From Saturnia japonica (Eukaryota; Arthropoda; Insecta; Lepidoptera; Saturniidae): a DNA stretch of 64,000 nt. The notes under the pieces were generated by a model that saw only the letters and a list, made by a program, of their open reading frames with translations, ran no database searches and was not told the origin of the DNA. Shown here piece after piece: positions 1 to 8,230 of this stretch; position 1 is the first letter of the stretch; each line of letters opens with the position of its first letter. Both the position numbers and the translations under genes were made by a program. The DNA is taken from contig CM065320.1 of the NCBI GenBank assembly GCA_033032175.1, forward strand, positions 6,510,001-6,574,000, given 5' to 3'.

Positions 1-785
1 AGTAGGTTCGGGTGTCAACAGATTTGGTAGCACGTAGTGAGTTGGACTTGCGTACACTGGTTTGCAGCTCTCTGTTGCTTACCGTAGTACGTATTCACCG
101 TGGTACCTAAGTTCGAGGGTTGATCGGGCGCCGCGCCGCGCTGCACTCACGCTGTGAAGGCCCGCTTCGTACGATCATCGTTGGCGTAACACATTGTTAC
201 GGGTAAACCGTTTGCGCCTGTTTTACGATGTATCGATGTATTTTCATAAAACATCGAATCAGTAGTAACCAGTTAATGATTATTACTGTTTCATTTGATC
301 TCGAACAATAGGGTAATTACATGAAGCACATGTACGTGGCGTGCGGACAAGAAAAGAGCTGTTGTAGGAGTAATAAATAATTTAAATTTGTCGTTTGTTT
401 GTATGGAGTACTATGGAGTGTTAGGGGATGACTACAGCTTTGTGATGCAATATTTGAAAAAAATTCTCGATTTTAAGAAAACATCGATGTTTTTTACCGA
501 CGCATCGGAAAATATCAATGCATAAACTCGATGTATTGCAACGAAAAAAAACATCGATGTATTTTCTTAATGGACATCCCTAAACCAAGGACTCAAGGAC
601 GAAGGAACTTTTTTTTATTAGATGTGGGCGATTATGAATGATTTACAATGTTACATAATTGGAATATTCAATTATTTCGAATATGAATGATTTACATAAT
701 CAAGATATTTTGATCATGAGTGATCATTCATAATCGAATTATGAATATGAATATTCATTCATAATCGAGTCCTTGATGTATTACT
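1..785. other. Upstream flank, no gene seen
   Basis: The first ~230 bases are GC-richer and have no long open frame. From about 230 the sequence becomes very AT-rich, with repeated ACATCGATGT words near 230, 485 and 555 and palindromic TTCAT/ATGAA words at 640-775. A GTGGGCGATTATGAAT word at ~618 resembles a hAT-type transposon end. A TTAGGGATG-like inverted pair (about 420 and 590) could mark a small MITE, but its flanks show no duplication. Nothing here supports a host gene. Confidence 0.4.
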
Positions 786-832
786 CAGAGGTGGGCGATT
801 AAAAATGATGACTGGTACCTATTCAAAATGAA

Positions 833-904
833 TGCTCCCAAGTTCGGTGAAGCTGTAAAAGACGCAGGCAGCGGCTTCAGGGCCTGTATAGTCAGTTCAA
901 AAAA
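833..904 (+). mobile_element. 72-bp LINE 3'-tail insertion with target duplication
   Basis: This short segment ends in an A-run and matches the 3' terminus of the retrotransposon family in this window (compare 7436-7516 and 36308-36387; shared words include AAGTTCGGTGAAGCTG, GCGGCTTCAGGGCC and TATAGTCAG). It is bounded by a perfect 14-bp direct repeat, CTATTCAAAATGAA, at 819-832 and 905-918. That is the signature of target-primed reverse transcription with extreme 5' truncation. Its terminal sequence is closer to the 36 kb copy than to the full-length element, so it probably came from a sister subfamily. Confidence 0.85.
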
Positions 905-1082
905 CTATTCAAAATGAAGAATGGGAAGCTAAAGAAAAGGTCGTGCAGTGTCGTAAACAAAGTTCTTTACAAGAACACATACCAATTAGCTAAAAAAGGT
1001 CGTTCGGACGTTGTTGCGGACAGCGAGCGGGGCGAGCGAATAACGATAGTCTAATAGTATAGAATGAACAAATAAATGAAAT

Positions 1083-1125
1083 AATACGTGTTAGGAATAA
1101 GGTTTATAAATACGTGTTAGGAATA
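1083..1125. repeat. Two-copy 17-bp direct repeat
   Basis: AATACGTGTTAGGAATA occurs at 1083-1099 and again at 1109-1125, a 26-bp period, in AT-rich DNA just upstream of the retrotransposon leader. It may be a small local duplication. No function is inferred. Confidence 0.7.
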
Positions 1126-1228
1126 GATATAATAATATGAACTGAATATGTGTATTTTAAAACGATTAGAATAAGAATATAGCTAGTTGTAAGTTTAAAT
1201 GTATAAATTTCACTAGTTGTAAGGATGA

Positions 1229-1259
1229 ACCATGCCAGACTCGGAACATCTGGCATGGT
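1229..1259. other. 11-bp perfect hairpin at the edge of the GC-rich leader
   Basis: The arms ACCATGCCAGA (1229-1239) and TCTGGCATGGT (1249-1259) are perfect reverse complements around a 9-nt loop. It lies where the AT-rich flank changes to the GC-rich retrotransposon leader, so it may belong either to the target DNA or to the element's 5' end. Confidence 0.6.
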
Positions 1260-1482
1260 GACTCATGGTACTGCCGCACACAGGGCGTGCACGCTCATTG
1301 GCTGAGCGACGCCCCGCACGGAATCCATCGCACGACCGGTTGCGAGGCAAAGGACGAGGTTAAATATAGCGGAGAGGGCGGCAGTACTACGAGAGGAGGC
1401 GATTCCGATTTCGACCGTTGGTGTGAACGGACGTGTCCGTTAGCACTCTCGATCGCTCTCGTAATTTATTTCATTACTGCTT

Positions 1483-1695
1483 GAACTAGTTTACGAGTGT
1501 TTACTCTGATCCACGGACCCGGTCCTAGGCCTGCCGGTTCAGAGTACACAATCTAAAGCTGGTTTTTTAAGCTATTTCATTGAACTTCGCGCTCTGCTTA
1601 GACTAGTTGAGACTTGTTTGCTTTGATCCACAGACCCGGTCCTAGGCCTGCCGGTTCAAAGTACACGGTTTAAAGCTAGTCTTTTAAGCCTTTAC
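1483..1695 (+). repeat. Two ~117-bp tandem units in the retrotransposon leader
   Basis: Unit 1 runs about 1483-1600 and unit 2 about 1601-1695 (partial), with a 117-bp offset. Both carry the core CCCGGTCCTAGGCCTGCCGG, followed by TAAAGCTGG/TAAAGCTAG and a TTTTTAAGC-like end. A more diverged third unit may precede them (about 1366-1482), since TATTTCATT..CTGCTT recurs just before each ACTAGT. In each unit the core is enclosed by short complementary arms: CTCTGA/TCAGAG in unit 1 (within 1503-1545) and CTTTGA/TCAAAG in unit 2 (1621-1626 and 1656-1661). Tandem 5' monomers act as promoters in some other LINEs such as mouse L1; that role here is inference. Confidence 0.75.
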
Positions 1696-1736
1696 ATACC
1701 GCGGTTTATAGCGAAGACGGTGTTATTGTTGTGTAG

Positions 1737-1856
1737 CGAGTATCTGGGTACTCGTTGCGCGCATAGCGCCGTCTCGCTCGCGCATTTCGTGTAGCACTTC
1801 GGTGTACACGAAAAACTGTACTTCTTAGTACGACAACAAACGCGCTTTTCAGCGCG
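1737..1856 (+). promoter_or_regulatory. Hairpin cluster in the retrotransposon 5' UTR
   Basis: Several short stems follow one another. CGAGTA (1737-1742) pairs with TACTCG (1749-1754). TTTCGTGTA (1785-1793) pairs with TACACGAAA (1805-1813), and inside it CAC-UUCG-GUG forms a capped tetraloop (1795-1804) with one bulged G at 1794. CGCGCT (1841-1846) pairs with AGCGCG (1851-1856) around UUUC. These stems are seen directly in the sequence. A role in RNA packaging, stability or translation is only inferred. Confidence 0.55.
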
Positions 1857-2172
1857 AATCTTGTTTCAAAGACACGCAAATCCACGTTTAGTGGTCGTTT
1901 GTCGGATACCTAGCGGTGTTAACGAAGACGAACGGGGCGTGACCCGAGCGCTCTCCGGTTACCTCCTTCTGAGGTAAACGATAACTCGGACGGGCCTGGG
2001 AATCTTAGCCTTTGCCTTTTTGCATAGTTAAGCCCCAGGTGTCTCCTACCCAACCCTTCCTATCCTTACCATTCCATCCTCGTGGTTGTTTGGGCGGAGC
2101 CGCGGTTTTACCGGTCTGCGTCCTCTGCCACGAGACTGCTAGGGACTCCCCTAGGGAAACGATAGGTCCTTT

Positions 2173-2270
2173 CCTGTGCGTCATTACACCGTGACACACA
2201 GGTCTCATTGCTCCGGGCTCGAGGAGCCCGTTAAACTCATTTGAAGTACCCCCCTGCCCTCCAGGCAGGG
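2173..2270 (+). promoter_or_regulatory. Three closely spaced hairpins just upstream of ORF1
   Basis: Stem 1 pairs 2173-2183 with 2192-2202 (11 positions, one mismatch, 8-nt loop). Stem 2 pairs CGGGCTC (2214-2220) with GAGCCCG (2224-2230) around a 3-nt loop. Stem 3 pairs CCCTGCC (2252-2258) with GGCAGGG (2264-2270). They end 44 bases before the ORF1 start codon, in a leader that is long and structured. This arrangement would hinder simple scanning and might promote internal initiation; that is inference. Confidence 0.5.
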
Positions 2271-2314
2271 AGGTTTCTTAAATTCACTCCCCCGCCCCCC
2301 CAACCGCCAGCGGG

Positions 2315-4135
2315 ATGGCAAAAGAAATAACAGTGCACGAATATGAGCTTCATAAGGTCTTCAACTTTATGAAGCTCCGAGTCCTTGACTTGTACGCCGA
2401 GTACACATCCACACTCAAAGTAACTCCCGGTGCGACATACGAGCTAGTCGACTCTGAACCCGCCGCCGTCGCGTCTACCTCCACCGTCGTCGCGTCTACA
2501 TCCGCCGTCGCGTCCATATCCGCCAACGCGCCCACCGCCAACGTTCCCACCGCCGCTGCACCCATCGTCGCCGCGCCATACTTAAACCCCGCCGTGCCTA
2601 CACCTGAAGACATTCTGTCCAAAGGCCATGGTGCGCGCCGCCCCTCCCGCTCTAACTCGCGAAACTCTATTCCCCGCGGAAGGCGCTCCGATACGCCTGC
2701 AGGCAAAGCACTTCCCGTGCATAACTCCTTCGCAGCTCTCCCTGTAGAGTCTCCCGTATCCACTGATCCGAATCAGATGGATCAAACAATCCCCAACATC
2801 CGGCCCGCTGCCAACGATGACGACGGTTTTACCACCGTTGTATCTAGAAAAACGAAACGCGCCGCTAACAGCGACGAAGACAGGGCCCCAAAAGCACCAA
2901 GACCGAATCTCGACACGCGCACCCCCATTCCCACGTCTCCCACGCGCCCCGCGCCCGCGCCCGCGGCAGGCCCTCCCGGGAGGAAAGCCCGCCCCCCGCC
3001 CGTTATTGTCCAGGACAAAGCCGCCTGGACAAAGTTAGAGCCAAATATTAGACTCTCAAAAATCCCCTACACGAAAGCCCGTAGCATCGCCACGGGCATA
3101 CAAGTCTCGGTGAGCACGTCGGACGCCCACCGAGACCTCACTAGGCTCCTCACGGAGAAAAAACTAGCGTACTATACGTACACACTAAACGAAGACTGGA
3201 AACTCCGCGTCGTAATCCGTAGAATCCCCTTCGAGATCCCCCCTGAGGAAGTACTCGAATCCCTCCGCTCCCAAAACTATCCGTTGCACGAAGTACACCG
3301 GATGTACGGCCCAGACAGAAAACCATTCCCTATGGTAGTGGTTATTCTAGATAGAACCCCCGAGGGTAAAGCTATCTATAACATAGCTACTGTGTGCGGC
3401 CTCTCAGGCATCACAGTAGAAAACCCATACAAAAATAGAATCCCGACGCAGTGTCACAACTGCCAATTGTACGGGCACTCCTCCCGCCACTGTCATCTCT
3501 CTCCAAGGTGCGTCAAGTGCCCCGAGAATCACTCCACTAGGGAGTGTCCCCGCACGCGCGACTCACCCGGTGAGCCGAGCTGCGTACTTTGCGGTCAAGA
3601 AGGGCACCCCGCGAACTATCGCGGGTGCCCAAAAGCCCCGCGCGCAACGCGCCCCCGACGGATGAGGCCACCCGCCCATCAGAGGGCACCTCACGCCCCC
3701 GTCGACCATGCCCCTCGCCCCCAACCACAGCCCCTGCTGTCAATGGAGGCTTTTCCTAACCTCCCGAACGCCGCCCGCGCTCCTGCGGCCGTTGTCCCCG
3801 CACCTAGTGTGCCCCCGCAGCCCATACTGGGCCCTCGGGCCCCGTGGGCCCCCGCTCGCCACAATCCGCAGCCCCTTAGGGACTTGGAATTGGCCCCTAA
3901 ACCACAGCCTCTTATGGCTGCTCAAACCTCCGCTCCACGCGGTTCTCCTCCTCCATCGGACGTTGTCCTTATTGCCCTGTTGCTCCGAGAGCACAGCGTC
4001 ACGGAAGTCGGCGCATACGTCGACTATCTCAACGAACACGGTTGCATAATGACCGTGTGGAAATTCCCCCGGCTATCGGAGACGATACACCGTCTAGACT
4101 TCGATGCCGCAAACCGAAAGCCTTCCAATGGATAA
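2315..4135 (+). CDS. Retrotransposon ORF1, Gag-like nucleic-acid-binding protein
   Basis: This 606-residue frame starts at ATG 2315, the first ATG in good position after the hairpin cluster. Residues ~45-95 are an Ala/Ser/Thr/Pro-rich low-complexity tract, followed by a basic Arg/Ser-rich stretch. The middle (about 245-375) resembles the conserved region that precedes zinc knuckles in jockey/I-type ORF1 proteins. Residues ~380-438 carry three zinc knuckles: CHNCQLYGHSSRHC, then CVKCPENHSTREC, then CVLCGQEGHPANYRGC. After that comes a Pro/Ala/Arg-rich tail. Proteins of this kind coat the element's RNA and act as nucleic-acid chaperones. The frame is uninterrupted. Its last codons overlap ORF2, and the stop TAA at 4133-4135 lies five bases after an ORF2-frame ATG. 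Confidence 0.92.
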   Translation: MAKEITVHEYELHKVFNFMKLRVLDLYAEYTSTLKVTPGATYELVDSEPAAVASTSTVVASTSAVASISANAPTANVPTAAAPIVAAPYLNPAVPTPEDILSKGHGARRPSRSNSRNSIPRGRRSDTPAGKALPVHNSFAALPVESPVSTDPNQMDQTIPNIRPAANDDDGFTTVVSRKTKRAANSDEDRAPKAPRPNLDTRTPIPTSPTRPAPAPAAGPPGRKARPPPVIVQDKAAWTKLEPNIRLSKIPYTKARSIATGIQVSVSTSDAHRDLTRLLTEKKLAYYTYTLNEDWKLRVVIRRIPFEIPPEEVLESLRSQNYPLHEVHRMYGPDRKPFPMVVVILDRTPEGKAIYNIATVCGLSGITVENPYKNRIPTQCHNCQLYGHSSRHCHLSPRCVKCPENHSTRECPRTRDSPGEPSCVLCGQEGHPANYRGCPKAPRATRPRRMRPPAHQRAPHAPVDHAPRPQPQPLLSMEAFPNLPNAARAPAAVVPAPSVPPQPILGPRAPWAPARHNPQPLRDLELAPKPQPLMAAQTSAPRGSPPPSDVVLIALLLREHSVTEVGAYVDYLNEHGCIMTVWKFPRLSETIHRLDFDAANRKPSNG

Positions 4136-7016
4136 GTTAAAACCGAAAGGAATTAACATTGCCTTCTTTAACGCTAGGAACCTTGCTTCTCAGCGTGATC
4201 TCGTGGCTAACTTCCTAGTTGAGCGTCAGTTAGATGTGTTTCTCATACAAGAAACACTTCTAAAACCTAGTAGGCGCAACCCTAAGGTCGCTAACTATAA
4301 CATTATTAGAAATGACCGTGTTACCCAAGGAGGCGGCACTCTCATTTACTACAAACGTTCACTATACTGTATGCGAATTGACCCTCCCGAACTTACCAAT
4401 TTGGAAGTTTCTATATGTAGACTAGGTATGACTGACCACCCGTCAATCATAATCGTATCCGCATATCTTTCACCATCGAAAAGACTCCTCCGGTCCGATC
4501 TGGAGGCACTCTTTTCACTCGGTCCCTCTGTAATCATAGCAGGCGACCTCAACAGCGGTCACACTTGCTTTAACAGTTCGAGAGACTCCCGCAACGGGAG
4601 TATACTCAATCAGCTATGCAATGACATAAACTTTGACGTGTTAGCTCCCTCCGAACCCACCCACTTTCAGGATCAATGTCGTCCGACAGTCCTTGATGTG
4701 GCTCTATTGAAAGGTATCGAGCTTCGGTTACAACTTTTAGAAGTCGTACACGAACTCGACTCCGATCACCGTCCGGTCATCCTCCGACTAGGACATCCCT
4801 CCGACCATAGTCCTCCGTCCGTCCAGGTGGTTGACTACGCGAAACTCAAGCACTTACTCGCGGACAGGCCGTCCTCGGACAGCCTAGATAGGGTCCCTGA
4901 CGTACTGCAGTCGGCCGCAGACGCCGACTTAGCGATCGATTCCCTCGTTGACCACCTCCAGGTCAGCATTAGAGAGGCCTCGAGAGAGGTCAAAACGGTG
5001 AGCGATCGCCGCTTTATACTCCCTGCCGACCTGCGAGCGTTAAAGACGGAAAAGAACGCCGCGACACGCGCTCACGACTCATTCCCGTCCAGGGAAAACT
5101 GCGCACGGTTACGCGCATTACAAAGAGAGTTCAAAGCTCGCATCACTGAATACAGAGGTCACAGCTGGGACAACCTCGTAGAGGGTCTCAGACCGTCCCA
5201 TCTCACATACTGGAAGTTAGCCAGATCTTTAAAAATAGAACACTCCTCCCAACTACCACCCCTCGAAAGAGGCCCGGGCCTCCCACTCGCGTTCGATAGC
5301 GAAGACAAAGCGGAGTGTCTTGCCGCAAGCTTGGAGAGCCAGTGCTTTCCAAACTGCGACAACATAGATGCCGTACATGTCAACACAATCGAATCCTCGG
5401 TACAGGAACTCAGTTCGGTCCCACTCGCGGATACCCTAACTACGGTCACATCTGACGAAGTCTGTTCCGTCATTAAGGGCCTTAAACTCAAAAAATCTCC
5501 CGGTCCTGACGGGATCCGGAACGAAGTACTCAAACTTCTTCCTGATCACCTCATAGCACTCTTGGTTTGCATATTCAATGTAAACATCGCCCACTGCCAT
5601 TTCCCAGCCGCCTGGAAAACGGCCATAGTCATAGGGATACATAAACCCGGCAAAAAAGCATCGCTTCCCGACAGCTATCGCCCGATCAGTCTCTTGAATA
5701 CCTTAGGTAAAATCTACGAGCGGCTCCTTCTGAACCGTCTCAAAACCGTGATAGACGAGAAAAATCTATATCCACCGGAACAGTTCGGGTTCCGCGCTCG
5801 ACACTCGTGTACGCACCAGGTGCAACGCCTCACGGAGCACATAGCGACTAACTTCGCGAAAGATCCTCCATACCGTACGCTCGCGGTCTTCTTCGACGTC
5901 GCCAAGGCCTTCGACAAGGTCTGGCACGCCGGACTAGTCCACAAGCTACACCAGTTACAAGTCCCAGATAGGTTAGTTCACATTATCCGCGACTACCTCA
6001 CCGACCGCACCTTCCGCTACCAAGCGGAAAGTGTACTCTCCACAGCCCACCCCATACGCTCGGGCGTCCCGCAAGGCTCCATTCTGGCGCCTTGTCTCTT
6101 CAATCTGTATGTCAGTGACCTACCTCGTCCTCCTAGGGTCCAGGTAGGTCTATACGCTGACGACACAGTCATCTACGCGTCGAATAGGAACAGACTTAGG
6201 CTCAGACACAGAGTCCAACGCGCAGTCACCACTCTCGGTAAATGGTACACCAAATGGCGCATAGCCGTCAACCCCTCGAAGAGCGCCGCGATTATCTTTG
6301 ATCCTAGTCGAAAAGTGCACCCTGAGAGTGTCAAAACTCTCAAACTCTTCAAAGACAATATCCCCTGGGCAACCAAGACTAAATATCTCGGTGTGACCTT
6401 CGATAGAAAACTTACCTTTGATTCTCATGTCCGTGCCGTGTGTAAAACAGCCGCAATGGCCATAAGTCGATTACAGCCCCTGATCATAAGCAAAATGTCC
6501 CTGAGACATAAGCTTACTCTCTACAAAATGTGCATACGTCCGATTATGACATATAGCTGCGCCGCATTCGCACATTTGTCAAAATTGAACATACACAAAT
6601 TCCAAGTCCTTCAAACTCGAGTACTACGTAAAATCAATAACGCCCCCTGGTTCGTTCGTCAGGTAGACCTTCATAGAGATATGAAACTCCCCTCGATCGA
6701 GTCTTACATCAAATACCTCTCACGATCTTACTTTGACACCGCGTCAAATCACGCGAATCCCTTGATCCAAGCCGCCGCGAATTACGTTCCAGTCCCAAAC
6801 GCCACCCGCTTACAGCGTCGACCGCGTAACATCTTTACCGATCCCGATGACGAAATCGAGAAACAAATCGCATATTACACAACCGTCTCTCTAAACAGAG
6901 CGTATTTTCGCCCACGCCCGCGTAACCACCGTTCCCTCCGCAGGGGACGGGCGGCTAATTTCGCTCCCGCACACCCACCGCCGCGACCTCCCTCTCCCGC
7001 GGCAACTGAAGCCTAG
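4104..7016 (+). CDS. Retrotransposon ORF2, AP endonuclease plus reverse transcriptase
   Basis: This 970-residue protein nicks target DNA and copies the element's RNA from the nick. The N-terminal APE-like endonuclease shows FNARN near residue 24, the catalytic Glu in QET (E50), GDLN (D148, N150) and the SDH motif (D221, H222). The reverse transcriptase shows GPDGIRNEVLK, YRPISLLNTLGKIYERLL, FFDVAKAFDKVWH (Asp598), SGVPQGSILAP (from 653) and YADD (684-687). The thumb region contains KYLGVTFDRKLTF. A Cys/His-poor C-terminal domain follows and there is no RNase H. The length is normal for the jockey group. The first ATG is at 4104, but a second ATG at 4128 overlaps the ORF1 stop (AATGGATAA) and may be the true start by termination-reinitiation. 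No internal stops or frameshifts are present. Confidence 0.95.
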   Translation: MPQTESLPMDKLKPKGINIAFFNARNLASQRDLVANFLVERQLDVFLIQETLLKPSRRNPKVANYNIIRNDRVTQGGGTLIYYKRSLYCMRIDPPELTNLEVSICRLGMTDHPSIIIVSAYLSPSKRLLRSDLEALFSLGPSVIIAGDLNSGHTCFNSSRDSRNGSILNQLCNDINFDVLAPSEPTHFQDQCRPTVLDVALLKGIELRLQLLEVVHELDSDHRPVILRLGHPSDHSPPSVQVVDYAKLKHLLADRPSSDSLDRVPDVLQSAADADLAIDSLVDHLQVSIREASREVKTVSDRRFILPADLRALKTEKNAATRAHDSFPSRENCARLRALQREFKARITEYRGHSWDNLVEGLRPSHLTYWKLARSLKIEHSSQLPPLERGPGLPLAFDSEDKAECLAASLESQCFPNCDNIDAVHVNTIESSVQELSSVPLADTLTTVTSDEVCSVIKGLKLKKSPGPDGIRNEVLKLLPDHLIALLVCIFNVNIAHCHFPAAWKTAIVIGIHKPGKKASLPDSYRPISLLNTLGKIYERLLLNRLKTVIDEKNLYPPEQFGFRARHSCTHQVQRLTEHIATNFAKDPPYRTLAVFFDVAKAFDKVWHAGLVHKLHQLQVPDRLVHIIRDYLTDRTFRYQAESVLSTAHPIRSGVPQGSILAPCLFNLYVSDLPRPPRVQVGLYADDTVIYASNRNRLRLRHRVQRAVTTLGKWYTKWRIAVNPSKSAAIIFDPSRKVHPESVKTLKLFKDNIPWATKTKYLGVTFDRKLTFDSHVRAVCKTAAMAISRLQPLIISKMSLRHKLTLYKMCIRPIMTYSCAAFAHLSKLNIHKFQVLQTRVLRKINNAPWFVRQVDLHRDMKLPSIESYIKYLSRSYFDTASNHANPLIQAAANYVPVPNATRLQRRPRNIFTDPDDEIEKQIAYYTTVSLNRAYFRPRPRNHRSLRRGRAANFAPAHPPPRPPSPAATEA

Positions 7017-7538
7017 GTCCGTTCCTCGGGGTGAAACCCTTGAGTCTGGCTGCCGCCCGCGCGATACAAGTGACACTTTACGTGCAACACTTAGCTACCC
7101 GCATACAAACATCACGTACACACATATGTACATACGTGCACACCTCACAGGTACATAGGTTCTGTAAGGAACCTTTTTTTTTCTTTTTTTGCACTAGTTA
7201 GTGTAGAACATATTTCAGATTACTAAATACACGTACACATGTTCCTTCCTTCCTCCCAGGAGGAAGGAACATGTATATCTGTATATGTTAGTTTAGCTCG
7301 ATTTTACGGATAGGGTATTAGACAGATCGCGACTTCATTGCAATCGCGGCAACAGCCCAAGCCGAGGTCCGGCCACTTTGGCACCCTTGCGCGCTGGTTG
7401 CCCACGCTTACGCGGCTGAGTGCCTTAAGCGCTCGCCCCCAAGCCCGGTAAAGTTGTAAAAGCCGCAGCGGCTCTGTTTTCGGATAGGGCCCCTAAGGCT
7501 AACAGCAAGGTCAGACAAAAAAAAAAAAAAAAAAAAAA
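7017..7538 (+). other. Retrotransposon 3' UTR and poly(A) tail
   Basis: The 3' UTR holds a strong hairpin: CATGTTCCTTCCT (7238-7250) pairs with AGGAAGGAACATG (7261-7273), and the loop can extend the stem by CCT/AGG. Near the end, GCCGCAGCGGC can fold on itself. The terminus ..AACAGCAAGGTCAGAC runs straight into 22 A's (7517-7538). There is no separate AATAAA directly before the tail. The hairpin and terminal module recur in reduced form in the minus-strand copy at 63298-63410. Confidence 0.85.
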
Positions 7539-8085
7539 TACCGTACTACGATCAGTTCGAGAAACACCACAACACCAGCAACAGCAAGCAGCGAATCTAC
7601 AAGCAAACTACAGTCAAGAACGTTATTAAGAAACCACATTTTTACTACGAACTACTGTAACTTTGTAAGAAACAAGAATAAAACAAGCGCTATTAATTTA
7701 GCACACATTAAAATATTGTGGACGACTTTTTATTCACAATAGATGTAATAATTACTAATTTTATCAAATTAGTAACTACTAACATTAGTAATTACTAATC
7801 GTACTTCAATTATGAATGTTCACTCATCGAATTAAGTACTAATATTAATAATTACGAATGGCTCTAATAGATATCTTGGATATCTTCATAATTAAATGAT
7901 TCCATTATTTTATCTCATAATCGCGATCGCCCACCGCTAATTACAACTCGGGCTCGCTCGGTCAGGATCGCTATAGCGAATTGTCGAATGAAAAGCCGAC
8001 AGCAGCAAAAGTTTTTATTATTTATGTTTTATTAGTTTGTGACCTGCGCCCAGTATACTATATTTATCTATGACCTGCGCGCGAC
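7539..8085. other. Downstream flank, AT-rich, possible hAT-like end
   Basis: No gene is visible. Repeated TAATTACTAAT and TCATAATTAA words fill 7740-7920. GATCGCCCACCGC at ~7926-7938 is the reverse complement of the GTGGGCGAT words at ~618 and ~790, upstream of the retrotransposon, so these may be ends of a DNA transposon family. TGACCTGCGC is duplicated 40 bases apart near 8040 and 8079. Confidence 0.4.
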
Positions 8086-8089
8086 CTGA

Positions 8090-8230
8090 CTTGATAGAAA
8101 ACGTGCACATCTGGGTTTTTTTGGCATTGAACTCAACCAAGTTATTTGTTCCGTACATATTTAAGCGGTGCAACGATTGGTTATGTTCAATGATAAGTTC
8201 CTTCCGTCTCTTTTCTTTTTCTCCGCGACA
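8090..8230 (-). mobile_element. LINE fragment (reverse transcriptase thumb region)
   Basis: The minus strand reads, in one frame, KELIIEHNQSLHRLN and then NNLVEFNAKKTQMC, a pattern typical of the region after the catalytic box in CR1-like insect LINEs. The same nucleotide stretch occurs at about 13370-13480 and 39240-39335, also on the minus strand. It is a short orphan piece of that family. Confidence 0.65.

Larger units (their letters stand above)
1393..7538 (+). mobile_element. Near-complete jockey-type non-LTR retrotransposon
   Basis: The order is GC-rich leader, ORF1 with three zinc knuckles, overlapping ORF2 with APE endonuclease and reverse transcriptase, 3' UTR, and 22 A's (7517-7538). 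There is no LTR and no RNase H domain after the RT, which fits the jockey group. Both ORFs are open from end to end, so this is a young and possibly functional copy. The 5' boundary is not certain. One candidate target duplication pairs GTACTACGA at 1384-1392 with 7543-7551, but four bases lie between the tail and the right copy. Another pairs TACCGTAGTACG at 80-91 with TACCGTACTACG at 7539-7550 (11/12), which would make the element 7.4 kb long. The start given here follows the first option. The body is much GC-richer than its surroundings. Confidence 0.85.

Noticed and set aside
420..590. Small hAT-like MITE with TTAGGGATG ends
   Set aside because: The ends agree over only about ten bases and no 8-bp target duplication could be found.
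1287..1484. 65-codon open frame in the retrotransposon leader
   Set aside because: It starts at a GTG, is low in protein-like character and lies over hairpins and monomer-like sequence of the leader.
2350..3743. Several minus-strand and alternate-frame open frames within ORF1
   Set aside because: They are shadows caused by the GC-rich, Ala/Pro-rich coding sequence on the plus strand.
5159..6428. Minus-strand open frames across ORF2
   Set aside because: They overlap the reverse transcriptase domain and have no family resemblance of their own.
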